From: Fimbriimonadaceae bacterium | GTDB lineage: Bacteria; Armatimonadota; Fimbriimonadia; Fimbriimonadales; Fimbriimonadaceae | Direction of reading: 5' to 3' | Length of the DNA stretch: 64,000 bases | Assembly (NCBI GenBank): GCA_023957775.1 | Contig: JAMLGR010000010.1 | Coordinates: 1 to 64,000, forward strand | Shown here: piece after piece, positions 44,439-52,973 of the stretch | Numbering within the stretch: position 1 is the stretch's first letter | Layout of the letters: each line of letters begins with the position of its first letter | The notes under the pieces: generated by a model | What the model was told of the DNA's origin: nothing | What the model saw: only the letters and a program-made list of their open reading frames with translations | Database searches by the model: none | Made by a program: the position numbers and the translations under genes

Positions 44439-44463
44439 ACGCCCTCCGAGTGCTGGAGGGCGT
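44439..44463 (-). terminator. Rho-independent terminator of tRNA-Lys
   Basis: ACGCCCTCC and GGAGGGCGT form a 9-bp stem with a 7-nt loop. On the minus strand the hairpin is followed by TTTTCATTTTC. It lies 27 bp after the 3' end of the tRNA gene. The rest of 44305-44490 shows no gene. Confidence 0.8.
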
Positions 44464-44490
44464 ATTCATCGTTCTTGAACCTGAAAGGAG

Positions 44491-44566
<76 letters not shown>

Positions 44567-44625
44567 ACGCTTCGAAAACGCATTTTACCCGACCACGTCC
44601 CGACGTCTTGGAGCACACTGGACAC

Positions 44626-45546
44626 GTGGACGATGGGCGACTCGCACGGTGGGCCGGAGCGTACCGGGCCGTCGGGTGCCGGCCCCTCGACCCCGAAGAG
44701 CGCGCCGCGATCGAAGCGCTCTTGCGCCGAAGCGAACGGTCCCGACGACTGGCCGTTCAGATCCCAACCACCGTCGTCGCCGGGGCGCTCGGGCTCACCG
44801 CCCTCGGCTATGGCATGCAGTGGTGGGGACTGGTGATGTGGGTCCTCGCGTTCTTCTCGATCGTCATTGGCCCCCCCGTTTGGCTCGATGGGGTCAAAGC
44901 GGTGAAACTCCATAGCGCCGAACTCGAGGACGGCCGCGTTGAAGCGTTCGCAACCGAACCAGGAGCTCCCCCTCAGCCCCCCTTCGAGGCCCTTCGCGGC
45001 TCCGGGCGCGTCCTGAGCTGGAACGGCGTGCCCGCTCGGAAACGCCAGTTCGTCCACGCCGTGTCGGTCGCGTCGCCACCCAAGACGCGGCGCAGCGCCT
45101 CCATGCCGATGCGCATCGCCGCGATCCATCCCTCAGCCGCAGGCGCACTGGCCGAGCGCACCCTCTCCGACGACGAACACCGCGAACTCGCATCGATCGT
45201 CCATGGGCTCTCGCCCCTTCGCAACCCCCTCGCTCTCGTCGGTTGGGTCTACGTCGGAGCGCTTGCCGCCAACGGACTCTCAAGAACCGCCGAGGACCCC
45301 TCCCACCTCGTAGTCGGGGCGATCTTCTCCGCCCTCTGGATCTTCATCTCCACCCTCCTCTCCCGACGCTTCAGCCTCTATCGACGGCTGTCTCGCGACC
45401 TTGTCCAAGGCGTCACCTACGCGTCCACGTCCTCCGGCGTGACCCTCCGCACAGGGCGGGGCGAACTCGTCGACGCCGAGTTTCTTCCCCACTCCCGGGC
45501 CCTCTGGACCGTCGAAGGCGAACCCGCGACCTGGCGACGCGGGTAG
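44626..45546 (+). CDS. Hypothetical membrane protein
   Basis: A 306-residue inner-membrane protein with two pairs of predicted helices. The first pair follows an N-terminal cytoplasmic helix (ERAAIEALLRRSERSRRLAV). The second pair lies near residues 205-255 (LVGWVYVGALAAN, LVVGAIFSALWIFISTLL). A soluble loop of about 100 residues between the pairs contains VLSWNGVPARKRQFVHAVSV. The C-terminus is beta-rich. I do not recognise the family. GTG at 44626 is taken; a TTG at 44608 is possible. It begins 60 bp from the divergent tRNA. Confidence 0.65.
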   Translation: MDDGRLARWAGAYRAVGCRPLDPEERAAIEALLRRSERSRRLAVQIPTTVVAGALGLTALGYGMQWWGLVMWVLAFFSIVIGPPVWLDGVKAVKLHSAELEDGRVEAFATEPGAPPQPPFEALRGSGRVLSWNGVPARKRQFVHAVSVASPPKTRRSASMPMRIAAIHPSAAGALAERTLSDDEHRELASIVHGLSPLRNPLALVGWVYVGALAANGLSRTAEDPSHLVVGAIFSALWIFISTLLSRRFSLYRRLSRDLVQGVTYASTSSGVTLRTGRGELVDAEFLPHSRALWTVEGEPATWRRG

Positions 45547-45610
45547 GTGGTTGGTTGTGGTTCACGCAACGAACGCAAGGAACGCAAAGGGGTTGGGCTA
45601 TCCTTCCACC

Positions 45611-46090
45611 ATGAGCACGCCCACCGTGAAAGAACTCCTTCGGGACTCGCTGCAGAAATCGAAAACCATGTACCTTCAGGATCTGGAGGCCATGTCCCAC
45701 GAGCATCTGTCCAAGTCGCCGGGCGGCAGCGCGCGAACGCCCTACGACTTCACCTACGAAACGGCCGTGGTGAACCGAAGGATCGCCAAGCGGCTGCGCG
45801 GCGAAGACCCCGGTCCTCCGCCGTTCGGAGAGTGGCCCGTCGCCCCTCCCGAATTCCAGGACAAGGACACCGCGATGAAAGAGTTGGAAGCCTCCGCGAA
45901 CGACGTGATCGCAGGGTGGGACGCGACGCCCGAGCACAAACTCACCGAGAAGATCCCGCTGCCGAAGGGCGAGACCTCCCCGCTCGACATGGCGAAGCTC
46001 GCCGCCGTGCATATGAGCTACCACGACGCGCAACTGAACAACCACCAGGCCATCTGCGGAGACGACCAGGTGCACTGGAAGCAGGACTAG
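45611..46090 (+). CDS. DinB-like four-helix protein
   Basis: A 159-residue protein of the DinB/YfiT helical-bundle superfamily. The layout is four long helices with likely metal-binding His residues in AAVHMSYHDAQLNNHQAICG. Other family traits are VKELLRDSLQKS at the start and YETAVVNRRIAKRL where DinB proteins carry their first His. That first His is not present here, so the metal site may be incomplete. Such proteins include thiol-dependent transferases. The frame extends to 45551, but ATG at 45611 starts the bundle properly. Confidence 0.75.
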   Translation: MSTPTVKELLRDSLQKSKTMYLQDLEAMSHEHLSKSPGGSARTPYDFTYETAVVNRRIAKRLRGEDPGPPPFGEWPVAPPEFQDKDTAMKELEASANDVIAGWDATPEHKLTEKIPLPKGETSPLDMAKLAAVHMSYHDAQLNNHQAICGDDQVHWKQD

Positions 46091-46297
46091 CCGCCGCCAG
46101 ACGGGGGGTCGCACAGAGAAGAGCGCGACGCCAGAGGGCATCCGCCGCCGCAAGCCCCGACTCCGGGTGGACAGACGAACTCCCCCAAATGAATCCAAGG
46201 GGTGCGAGCGAGTGTTTGGGGCCGGCTTCATCGCCGAGCAAAGCGTGGCCCTGGAATTGAGGCAAGAACCCTTCGTTCCCAAGGTATCGTGCCTTGC

Positions 46298-46822
46298 GTG
46301 CCTACGATTCGGCGAGCGACCGCTGCGGACAGCCCCGACGTCGTTCGTGTGATTCGCGCCGTGTACGACGAGTTTGGCTTTTCGTGGGATCCCGAGGCGT
46401 ATCATGCGGACCTTTACGACCTTGAGGGCCACTACTTCGCCAAGGGGTACCCCTTCTGGGTCGCCGAAGCGGACGGCCAGGTGATCGGCACCTCGGCTCT
46501 CGCGCTCTTTCCCACGGTGCCCGGCAGCCCCGGTTCGGTCGTGCAGGACGGCAGCGCCCGGCGGCTCGCAGGTACCGACTGCGCCTTGGAGCGCCTGTAC
46601 GTGCACCCCACCGCGCGCCGGGCAGGAGCGGGCACTGCCCTCCTCACGGCAACGATCGCCGCCGCGCGCGAACGGCGTTGCGCGGCGATGGAGATTTGGA
46701 GCGACAAGCGATTCGAAGACGCCCACCGGCTCTACGGACGCCTGGGCGCAGAAACGGTCGGCGACCGGATTTGCCACGACCCCGACCAGAGTCCCGAGTG
46801 GGGCCTCATCCTCCCCCTCTAA
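46298..46822 (+). CDS. GNAT-family N-acetyltransferase
   Basis: A 174-residue GNAT protein. The start TIRRATAADSPDVVRVIRAV is typical. The acetyl-CoA loop is in LERLYVHPTARRAGAGTALL, with the A in the RxxGxGxxL pattern shifted to RAGAGTAL. WSDKRFEDAHRLYGRLGAE is the usual C-terminal helix. The acceptor is unknown. GTG at 46298 is chosen; GTG at 46289 is nearly as good and lies after AAGG. The 207-bp gap upstream holds no gene that I can support. Confidence 0.82.
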   Translation: MPTIRRATAADSPDVVRVIRAVYDEFGFSWDPEAYHADLYDLEGHYFAKGYPFWVAEADGQVIGTSALALFPTVPGSPGSVVQDGSARRLAGTDCALERLYVHPTARRAGAGTALLTATIAAARERRCAAMEIWSDKRFEDAHRLYGRLGAETVGDRICHDPDQSPEWGLILPL

Positions 46823-46825
46823 GGG

Positions 46826-46873
46826 CCCCCCGATTCCCGATTCCCGTTTCCCGTTTCCCGATTCCCGTTCCCC
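46826..46873. repeat. CCCGATT/CCCGTTT heptad tract A
   Basis: Seven C-runs spaced by ATTC/TTTC-like 4-nt gaps. The complementary minus strand reads GGG-N4-GGG repeats, a G-quadruplex-capable motif. It lies between the GNAT gene and the PEP-CTERM gene, C-rich on their coding strand. Confidence 0.85.
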
Positions 46874-46890
46874 AGCATTTCCCCTATACT
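46862..46890 (+). promoter_or_regulatory. Candidate promoter of the PEP-CTERM gene
   Basis: TATACT at 46885-46890 is a good sigma-70 -10 box. At 17-bp spacing, TTCCCG (46862-46867) is a poor -35 match and lies inside the last heptads of repeat tract A. The start would give a leader of about 47 nt with AGGAGG before the GTG at 46944. Confidence 0.4.
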
Positions 46891-46943
46891 GAGTGCGTTA
46901 AGGTTGCTTTGAGGCACCTTGTGCGAATGAAGAGGAGGACCCT

Positions 46944-47738
46944 GTGCGAATCACACGAATCACGCTTTTCGTCACCCTAACCGCCGGAGCCGTCTTGGCT
47001 CCCGCCCAGGGACGCTTGATCGCGGTCGACAGCAGCCGCGCTCTCTACGACATCGATATGACCTCGGGGGCGAAGACCCAGTTCGGAACCGTAAGCTCCA
47101 ACGCCAGCACCACCGCGGGACTGGCCTACGATGCCGCTTCCGGCACGATGTATCTCACGTCGTCGGGCAACGACTCGCTTTTCACACTCGACTTGGGGAC
47201 CGGCAACGCGACTCTCGTGGGAGCGTACGGTGATTCCTCGATCGTGATGCATGGTCTTGAGTGGGACAGCAGCACCGGCACGCTCTATGGAGTCTCGGGC
47301 GCGACTACCAACCAGAACACGTACCGCATCAGCACCACCACGGGCGTTGCGACGGCGTTCGGCAATACGGGCCTTACGTCGTTCAACAACCTGGGCTACA
47401 ACAGCGATACCGACACGATGTACATGACCAACAGCGGCACGGACAGCTTCTACCTGTTCAACCGCACGACTGGCGTACCCACCCTGATCGGGGCCCTGGG
47501 CGGCCCGACCAATCCAAACGGTCTCGCCTACAACCCGGACAACGGTTTGATGTACATGGTGGACAACAGTACGGACAATCTGTACACGATCGACATGTCC
47601 ACCGGCGCGGCAACCTTGATCGGCTCGACCGGCACCGGCAACCTGCTGGGCCTTGCCTACGTGCCCGTGCCCGAGCCGACCACGATGCTCGCCCTCGGCC
47701 TCGGCGCCGCTGCCCTTTTGCGACGCCGCAAACGATAA
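46944..47738 (+). CDS. PEP-CTERM secreted beta-propeller-like protein
   Basis: A 264-residue exported protein. GTG at 46944 follows AGAGGAGG. The signal peptide is RITRITLFVTLTAGAVLA. The body is repeated strands of the type LYDIDMTSGAKTQFG, LFTLDLGTGNATLVG and LYTIDMSTGAATLIG, spaced by GLAYDxxSGTMYLTSSG. These are NHL/YVTN-like propeller blades of about 45 residues, which bind ligands or matrix. The tail VPEPTTMLALGLGAAALLRR then RKR is a clean PEP-CTERM signal. It sits between heptad tracts A and B. Confidence 0.87.
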   Translation: MRITRITLFVTLTAGAVLAPAQGRLIAVDSSRALYDIDMTSGAKTQFGTVSSNASTTAGLAYDAASGTMYLTSSGNDSLFTLDLGTGNATLVGAYGDSSIVMHGLEWDSSTGTLYGVSGATTNQNTYRISTTTGVATAFGNTGLTSFNNLGYNSDTDTMYMTNSGTDSFYLFNRTTGVPTLIGALGGPTNPNGLAYNPDNGLMYMVDNSTDNLYTIDMSTGAATLIGSTGTGNLLGLAYVPVPEPTTMLALGLGAAALLRRRKR

Positions 47739-47744
47739 GGAAAC

Positions 47745-47780
47745 CGGGAATCGGGCTTCGATGGTTTTGCCCGATTCCCG
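47745..47780 (+). terminator. Hairpin after the PEP-CTERM gene
   Basis: CGGGAATCGGGC and GCCCGATTCCCG form a perfect 12-bp stem with a 12-nt loop, starting 7 bp after the stop codon. It is made from one inverted heptad unit facing tract B. It lacks a T-run, so it may slow or end transcription only weakly. Confidence 0.5.
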
Positions 47781-47829
47781 ATTCCCGTTTCCCGATTCCC
47801 GTTTCCCGATTCCCGTTTCCCGTTTCCCG
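47770..47829. repeat. CCCGATT/CCCGTTT heptad tract B
   Basis: The longest of the five tracts: nine C3 runs at a strict 7-bp period, with ATT or TTT spacers after CCCG. It is G-rich on the minus strand and C-rich on the coding strand of the YccA gene that follows. Confidence 0.87.
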
Positions 47830-47891
47830 TCACAAGCAACCTTCCCCATGCCTGCGGCGTCTTCAGAGGAAGGAGACTTCTGACCAAAACC

Positions 47892-48629
47892 ATGTTTCGA
47901 ACTGCCAACCCCTCGATGAAGGAGCAGGTCTACACCGACCGCGCCGGGGCTTTCGAAGCTCCCATGACCGTGACCGGGACCGTGGGCAAAACGGGCATTC
48001 TGCTCGCGATCCTCGTCGCCACCGCCGCCTTTGGCTGGACCCAGGCGTCGATGCCGCTGATGCTGGCAGGGCTTGTGGTGGGGCTGATCCTCGCGATCGC
48101 GACGATCGTGAAGCCGCAGTGGGCGCCTATCACCGCGCCCTTCTACGCGGCCGCGGAGGGCCTGCTCGTCGGAACGATTTCCGTGATCTACGCCACGATG
48201 TTCGCCGACTCGAAGTGGTCGAACATCGTCCCGCTGGCCGTGCTCAGCACCTTCGTGGTGTTGGCGGTGATGCTGGGGCTCTACCTGACCCGGATCATCC
48301 GCGTCACGGAGACATTCCGCATGGTCGTCATCGGTGCGACGGCGGGCATCATGCTCACCTACCTCGCGACGCTGGGTTTGAGCTTCTTCTTCCCGGGCGT
48401 TTGGAACCTGGCCATCTACCAGGCAGGCCCGATCGGAATCGTCTTTTCCGTGGGTGTGATCGTGATCGCCGCGCTCAATCTCGCGCTGGATTTCGACATC
48501 ATCGAGACGGGCGTGGAGGCCAAAGCCCCCAAGTACATGGAGTGGTACGCCGGCTTTTCGCTGCTGGTGACCCTCGTGTGGCTCTACCTGGAAATCCTCC
48601 GGCTCTTCTCGAAGCTGGCCAGACGGTAA
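47892..48629 (+). CDS. Bax inhibitor-1/YccA family membrane protein
   Basis: A 245-residue inner-membrane protein with seven predicted helices starting near residue 32. It matches the BI-1/YccA family in AFYAAAEGLLVGTISVIYA-type helix content and in the later FFFPGVWNLAIY and LALDFDIIETGVEAKAPKYMEW segments; conserved acidic residues Asp and Glu in that loop act in pH-dependent Ca leak in studied members. The N-terminal ~30 residues are cytoplasmic. Family roles include modulation of FtsH proteolysis. AGGAG lies about 17 bp before the ATG, farther than usual. Confidence 0.88.
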   Translation: MFRTANPSMKEQVYTDRAGAFEAPMTVTGTVGKTGILLAILVATAAFGWTQASMPLMLAGLVVGLILAIATIVKPQWAPITAPFYAAAEGLLVGTISVIYATMFADSKWSNIVPLAVLSTFVVLAVMLGLYLTRIIRVTETFRMVVIGATAGIMLTYLATLGLSFFFPGVWNLAIYQAGPIGIVFSVGVIVIAALNLALDFDIIETGVEAKAPKYMEWYAGFSLLVTLVWLYLEILRLFSKLARR

Positions 48630-48655
48630 GGCACGCCCGTCGAGCGGGCGTGCCT
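48629..48655. repeat. REP-like palindrome (copy 5) between convergent genes
   Basis: AGGCACGCCCG-TCGAG-CGGGCGTGCCT: a perfect 11-bp stem, the longest of the family. It starts at the last base of the YccA stop codon and lies between convergent genes, so it could block read-through although there is no T-run. Confidence 0.75.
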
Positions 48656-48672
48656 CCCGCACTCCCGCCTGG

Positions 48673-49200
48673 CTAGCCGCCCCCGCCGCCGCCACCGGCC
48701 CTTCCGGCTTTGCCGCCCTTGCCCGCGCGATCGGTCTTGCGATCCGTAGCCCCGCCGCCGTCCTTTCGCAGCTTCTCAAGCGCGGCGCGCATGAGCTCCT
48801 GGTACTTCTTCAACTGCTGCTCGGTGAGCGTCGTCTTCACCGTCTCGCGATACTCGGTCTGCAGTTTCTGGGCTTCTTCGCGGAATGCGGCGCGGTCCTT
48901 GGTCTCGCGCGCCTTCTCCATGAGCTCCTTGAGCCCGTCCTGCAGCTTCTTCTGAGCGGCTTCGAGCTTGGACTGCTGGCGCTTGTTCAGATTCAGCTTG
49001 GCCAGCACCTCTTGGTTGATCTTCTGCATCTGCCCAGCCCGCGCCCGGTTCTGCAACTGTTGGCCCTGACCTTGACGCTGACCCTGGCCGAGTCCCTGGC
49101 CCTGGCCGCCGTTCTTGGGCCCGGCGGCTTGCGCAAAGGCGGCCGTGACGAGGCTTCCCGCAAGCGCTGCGGTGGTGATGAGTGTGATAACTATCTTCAT
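48673..49200 (-). CDS. Spy/CpxP-like periplasmic helical protein
   Basis: A 175-residue exported protein. ATG at 49200 opens a signal peptide (KIVITLITTAALAGSLVTAAFA). A Gly/Gln-rich linker follows (GQGQGLGQGQRQGQGQQ). Residues ~55-150 are charged helices (LNLNKRQQSKLEAAQKKLQD, LTEQQLKKYQELMRAALEKL). The LTEQQ helix recalls the LTxxQ repeats of Spy/CpxP-type chaperones and sensors of the envelope. The C-terminus is a Gly/Lys/Arg tail. The overlap with larger frames is not meaningful. The assignment is by pattern, not by close similarity. Confidence 0.65.
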   Translation of the reverse strand: MKIVITLITTAALAGSLVTAAFAQAAGPKNGGQGQGLGQGQRQGQGQQLQNRARAGQMQKINQEVLAKLNLNKRQQSKLEAAQKKLQDGLKELMEKARETKDRAAFREEAQKLQTEYRETVKTTLTEQQLKKYQELMRAALEKLRKDGGGATDRKTDRAGKGGKAGRAGGGGGGG

Positions 49201-49270
49201 TCCTGTTGACTCCCGATGGGATACCGGCAATGACGCTCGCCAAAAGGCACGGTTCACCGAGACCCAGGAC

Positions 49271-49308
49271 CGTCTCCCGATTCCCGTCTCCCGATTCCCG
49301 TCTCCCGG
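49271..49308. repeat. CCCGATT/CCCGTCT heptad tract C
   Basis: Five C3 runs at a 7-bp period, alternating ATT and TCT spacers. It lies between the divergent Spy-like and ABC ATPase genes and is C-rich on the coding strand of the ATPase gene that follows. Confidence 0.85.
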
Positions 49309-49327
49309 CACCGAGTATCCTCTCGAA

Positions 49328-50056
49328 ATGATTCGGGTGTCGGACCTCACGCACGCGTTCGGCGAGCGCGTGGTCCTGCGCGACCTCGACCTCGATATCG
49401 AAAAGGGCGAAATCGTCGCGATCATGGGGACCAGCGGCGGGGGCAAAACCACGCTCCTCAAGTGCATCACCGGGCTTCTCACCCCGACCCAGGGCACCGT
49501 CGAAGTCGCCGGCATCGACGTCCGAAAGGACCCCGAGGCGGCCCGCCGGAAGATGGGCATGGTCTTCCAATCCGCGGCGTTGTTCGACTATCTCGACGTG
49601 GCGGGCAACGTGCTCTTCGGCGTTCGCCGTTGGCTCCACCTCGATCGGGACGCCGAGCAGAAGCTGATGCGGGAGACGCTGGCGACCGTGGGGCTGGAAG
49701 GCGTCGAGACCCTCATGCCGAGCGAGCTGAGCGGCGGCATGCGCAAGCGGGTGGGCGTCGCGCGCGCGCTCGCGCTCAACCCCGACGTCATGCTCTACGA
49801 CGAGCCCACGACAGGCCTCGATCCCATCACCACTTACACCATCGACGCGCTGATCGTCCAGGTGAGGAAGACCTTTGGAGCCACAAGCGTCGTCGTGAGC
49901 CACGACGTCTCCTCGGTGTTTCGCGTGGCCGACAAGATCGCGTTCCTCGAGGGGGGCGAGTTGTCGTTCACCGGCTCGCCCCAGGCTTTCGCGGCATCGG
50001 AACGACCCGCCATTCGCGAGATGGTCGAGAAGGCGCGCGCCGAGACGTTCGGGTAG
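49328..50056 (+). CDS. MlaF-like ABC transporter ATPase
   Basis: A 242-residue ABC ATPase. It has Walker A GTSGGGKTTLL, Q-loop VFQSAALFDYLDV, signature LSGGMRKRVGVARALAL, Walker B VMLYDEPTTGLDP and the switch His in VVSHDVSSVF. The VFQSAALFDSLTV-type and KRVxxARA features fit the Mla/Mce phospholipid-transport branch. The MlaE-like permease and MCE-domain partners are not adjacent, which is unusual. ATG at 49328 starts the domain; no Shine-Dalgarno is evident. It stands alone between tract C and a convergent AraC gene. Confidence 0.83.
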   Translation: MIRVSDLTHAFGERVVLRDLDLDIEKGEIVAIMGTSGGGKTTLLKCITGLLTPTQGTVEVAGIDVRKDPEAARRKMGMVFQSAALFDYLDVAGNVLFGVRRWLHLDRDAEQKLMRETLATVGLEGVETLMPSELSGGMRKRVGVARALALNPDVMLYDEPTTGLDPITTYTIDALIVQVRKTFGATSVVVSHDVSSVFRVADKIAFLEGGELSFTGSPQAFAASERPAIREMVEKARAETFG

Positions 50057-50066
50057 CGAGGAGGCG

Positions 50067-51305
50067 TCAGCGCGCCCGGCGGACGGTGGAAGGGCTCGTG
50101 TGGAACCGCGCGGCGAACGCTCGCGAAAAGTGCGAGAGACCCGCGAATCCCACCGCTTCGGCCACCTCGGAAACCGACAGGTCCTCCTCAACCAACATCT
50201 GGCGCGCGCGCTCCAGTCGGATGGCGACGAGATACTTGTGGAACGGTTGCCCGGTCGCCTGCTTGAACAGGTGGCGGAAGTGCGACGTGCTGAGGCCGAG
50301 CTGCTTGGCCACGGCCGCGTCGGTGAGGCTCTTGGCAAAATGCCGATCCACGATCGCGAGCGCGCGGTCCACGAGACGCCCCGAGGGCCCGTCCGATCCG
50401 TTCACCATGGGCGCAACAACGCGCTCCACCCACTCGTGCGCCGCAGCGGCGACCGCCTCGCACGACGACTCCGCATCCAAGGCCCGCGCGGCCTCCAACT
50501 GGACGCGGTGCAGCGATCGCGGGCCGCCGGCCTCCAGCATCGCGGCCGTCACGACGGCGAGAAACGTCAGCGCTTGACCCCGCGCCTCGTCGAGATCTTC
50601 GGCCTCCAGGAGCCCCTCCTCGAGCTGCGCGAGCGCGTCCTGCAGGCGGATCCGGTTCCCCGAGCGCACGATGCCGCCCAGCTCCTCGAGTGCGATCCGC
50701 CCGCGGGCCGAGTGGAAGGGACACCCGCGGGCCGGACGGTATTCGAACAGCACGTCGAACAGGAGGAAGGACGCGGGGCTCCCGAGGTCCTTGAAGCGCA
50801 GATGCGTTCCGCGCAGGCCGGGTGGGATGTCGATGGTCAGGGCATCGACGCGGCAGCGCTCGCCCTCGACCGAGCAATCCCCCAACGTCTCGACGCTCGC
50901 CCCGTCGCCGCTCAGTCGGACCCGGTCGGAAAGTTCTCGCGCGTCGCTATAGTGCCTTCCGTTGATCAGATTGCACCGAAGCAGGACTTCGCCGTTGGCC
51001 ATCAGATGCACGGTCGCGCCCAAGGTCCCTTGGCTCTCGAACTCGACTCCGGCCCATCGAGCAAACACCCCGACCAGATACACGCGGCACAGATCGCCCA
51101 CGTCGGAGGGGAGCGGCACGTCCAGCGTGTAGGCGCACGCCCGGGCCGGATGGCGGCGCGAGGGCCCCCCATTGCTCTGCCAAGCGGGCTCCCCTCCCAA
51201 CTGGAGATCGCGCAACGCCCCGGGCGGGTCGAAGCGCAGGCCCGTGTCCGAGCGTGCGAATCGTCCGCGAACCAGTTGCGTCGTGGGCTCCGGACCGAAC
51301 TTCAA
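50067..51305 (-). CDS. AraC-family transcriptional regulator
   Basis: A 412-residue regulator. The last ~100 residues are a two-helix-turn-helix AraC domain (HFAKSLTDAAVAKQLGLSTS, then the FRHLFKQATGQPFHKYL and VSEVAEAVGFAGLSHFSRAF helices). The N-terminal ~280 residues contain beta-rich and helical parts (LGATVHLMANGEVLLRCNLI, GTHLRFKDLGSPASFLLFDV) that probably bind a ligand. TTG at 51305 is taken: it follows GAGG at 6 bp and comes 7 bp after the stop of the binding-protein gene. The shared operon suggests it senses or controls a peptide- or sugar-uptake function. Confidence 0.83.
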   Translation of the reverse strand: MKFGPEPTTQLVRGRFARSDTGLRFDPPGALRDLQLGGEPAWQSNGGPSRRHPARACAYTLDVPLPSDVGDLCRVYLVGVFARWAGVEFESQGTLGATVHLMANGEVLLRCNLINGRHYSDARELSDRVRLSGDGASVETLGDCSVEGERCRVDALTIDIPPGLRGTHLRFKDLGSPASFLLFDVLFEYRPARGCPFHSARGRIALEELGGIVRSGNRIRLQDALAQLEEGLLEAEDLDEARGQALTFLAVVTAAMLEAGGPRSLHRVQLEAARALDAESSCEAVAAAAHEWVERVVAPMVNGSDGPSGRLVDRALAIVDRHFAKSLTDAAVAKQLGLSTSHFRHLFKQATGQPFHKYLVAIRLERARQMLVEEDLSVSEVAEAVGFAGLSHFSRAFAARFHTSPSTVRRAR

Positions 51306-51312
51306 ACGAGCC

Positions 51313-52914
51313 TCAGTTGGAGAGCTGGACCGTCGTATGCGGCAGGTGTCCGAAGAGGGACTCCCGAAGGCCCTTCACCCGAGGCGAGATCAGCTCCGCA
51401 TCCCGCTGGAAGTAGATGGGCACCCAAGCGGCGTCCTGCAGCGCAATGTCCTCGGCCTCCGCATAGAGGTCCAGGCGCCGCTGCTCGTCCATGGTGCTGT
51501 CGGCCTCCTTGCAGAGCGCGTCGAACCTTGGGTTCGAGTAGCCGATCCGGTTCTCCGGCCCATACGGGTACGTGCCGAGCATAAAGCTGAGGAAGTTCTC
51601 GGGGTCGAGATAGTCCGCCGCCCAGCGCATGTGCACGGCTTGGTGCTCGAACCGGTTTCGCGCCTCGAGGAACGCCCGCCACTCCATCGTCCGGAGGGTG
51701 ACCTTCACATTGAGGTTCTTGTCGAGCTGACTGGCCACCGCCTCGGCCACGATGCGGATGTCGGGCCGCACTTCGCGGAACGTCAGCTCGAAGGGGGGCA
51801 AGCCCCGCCCTTCCGGATAGCCCGCGTCCGCCAGGAGCTTCTTCGCGCCCGCCACGTCGTAGGGCAGCCCTTTGGCGTTCTCTCGGTGCCCGAGCACACC
51901 GGGCGGCACGATGCAGTTCGCCACCTGGTTGATGCCGCCCATGATCTTGTTGACGATCGTCTCCTTGTCGATCGCCATGGCGATGGCCTGCTTCACGCGT
52001 CGGTCCTTGAACGGCGGGTACTTCAGCTCGTTCATCGCGATGTACCAGACGGCGGGGCGTGGGAAGAATTTGAGCTGATCTTTGAACTGCGGGTCCTTGC
52101 GCAACCCGTCCACGTCCTGCCGCTCGAGCATGACCAGGTCGATCTCGCCGGCCTTGAACTTGTTGAGCCGCGTCGCGGCGTCCTTGATCACGGGCCGTTC
52201 GATCTTCTCGATGAGCGGCGCGCCTCCGTGATACTCCTTATTCGCGGCAAGCACGATGATCTGGTCGGGCACGTACTGGTCTGCCTTGAACGGGCCGGTT
52301 CCGATCATCTCCTTGGCGTTCTTGATCTCCTCCATCGGCACATCGCCCTTGGGCAGGACGGCGTTGACGATGTAGGTGAGCTTGCCGATGAAGTAGGGGC
52401 GCGGCTTGTCGATGCGGATCGAGAGCGTCAGGGGATCGACCACCTGGATCCCGGAAATGTCCTTGGCGGTCCCGGCGATCTTCTCTTTGACTCCGACGAT
52501 CTCGCCGAGGTAGTTGGGTGCGGTGGAGCTCATGAGGGCGGGACTGCACGCGCGCTCGTACGTCCACTTGAAGTCCTCGGCCGTCAGGGCCTTGCCGTTG
52601 TGGAACTTGACTCCCGGCTTGATCTTGAACGTGTAGAGCGTGCCGTCGTCGGAGATCGTCCACGATTCGGCGAGCAGGCCGACCGGATGGTTGTCCTCGG
52701 ACCAGTTGACGAGGCCCTCGTAGACCTGTTGCAGGAGGTCGATCGTGTCGCCGTCCTCCACCTTCCCGGGGTCGAGGGACGTGGGGTTGGTGACGATCGG
52801 GTACCGGAAGACGTTTTCCTTGCCGGCTTGGGTGCGTTCGGAGAAGTCGCCTTTGCCGCAGCCGGCGACCACGAGGGCCAGCGACGCGAGCAGGAAGAGA
52901 GAGGCCTGTCTCAT
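51313..52914 (-). CDS. Peptide/oligopeptide ABC transporter substrate-binding lipoprotein
   Basis: A 533-residue periplasmic lipoprotein of the SBP_bac_5 (OppA/DppA) family. The lipobox is LVVAGC at residues 14-19. Typical segments are NPTSLDPGKVEDGDTIDLLQ, HNGKALTAEDFKWTYERA, GTGPFKADQYVPDQ, RRVKQAIAMAIDKETIV and TYPYGPENRIGYSNP. It captures peptides or related molecules for import. No permease or ATPase genes lie beside it. The AraC regulator follows 7 bp later. Heptad tract D lies just upstream. Confidence 0.9.
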   Translation of the reverse strand: MRQASLFLLASLALVVAGCGKGDFSERTQAGKENVFRYPIVTNPTSLDPGKVEDGDTIDLLQQVYEGLVNWSEDNHPVGLLAESWTISDDGTLYTFKIKPGVKFHNGKALTAEDFKWTYERACSPALMSSTAPNYLGEIVGVKEKIAGTAKDISGIQVVDPLTLSIRIDKPRPYFIGKLTYIVNAVLPKGDVPMEEIKNAKEMIGTGPFKADQYVPDQIIVLAANKEYHGGAPLIEKIERPVIKDAATRLNKFKAGEIDLVMLERQDVDGLRKDPQFKDQLKFFPRPAVWYIAMNELKYPPFKDRRVKQAIAMAIDKETIVNKIMGGINQVANCIVPPGVLGHRENAKGLPYDVAGAKKLLADAGYPEGRGLPPFELTFREVRPDIRIVAEAVASQLDKNLNVKVTLRTMEWRAFLEARNRFEHQAVHMRWAADYLDPENFLSFMLGTYPYGPENRIGYSNPRFDALCKEADSTMDEQRRLDLYAEAEDIALQDAAWVPIYFQRDAELISPRVKGLRESLFGHLPHTTVQLSN

Positions 52915-52929
52915 CCTTTTAGTTTACTC

Positions 52930-52968
52930 GGGGGGACGGGAATCGGGAATCGGGAATCGGGAGTCGGG
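52930..52968. repeat. GGGAATC heptad tract D
   Basis: Five G3+ runs at a 7-bp period on the plus strand, that is C-rich on the coding strand of the flanking minus genes. Same family as tracts A-C and E. Confidence 0.85.
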
Positions 52969-52973
52969 TCAGC

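Noticed and set aside
46826-47829. Possible CRISPR array from repeated CCCGATT units
   Set aside because: The period is 7 bp, with no 25-40-bp repeats or unique spacers and no cas genes; it is a microsatellite-type tract.
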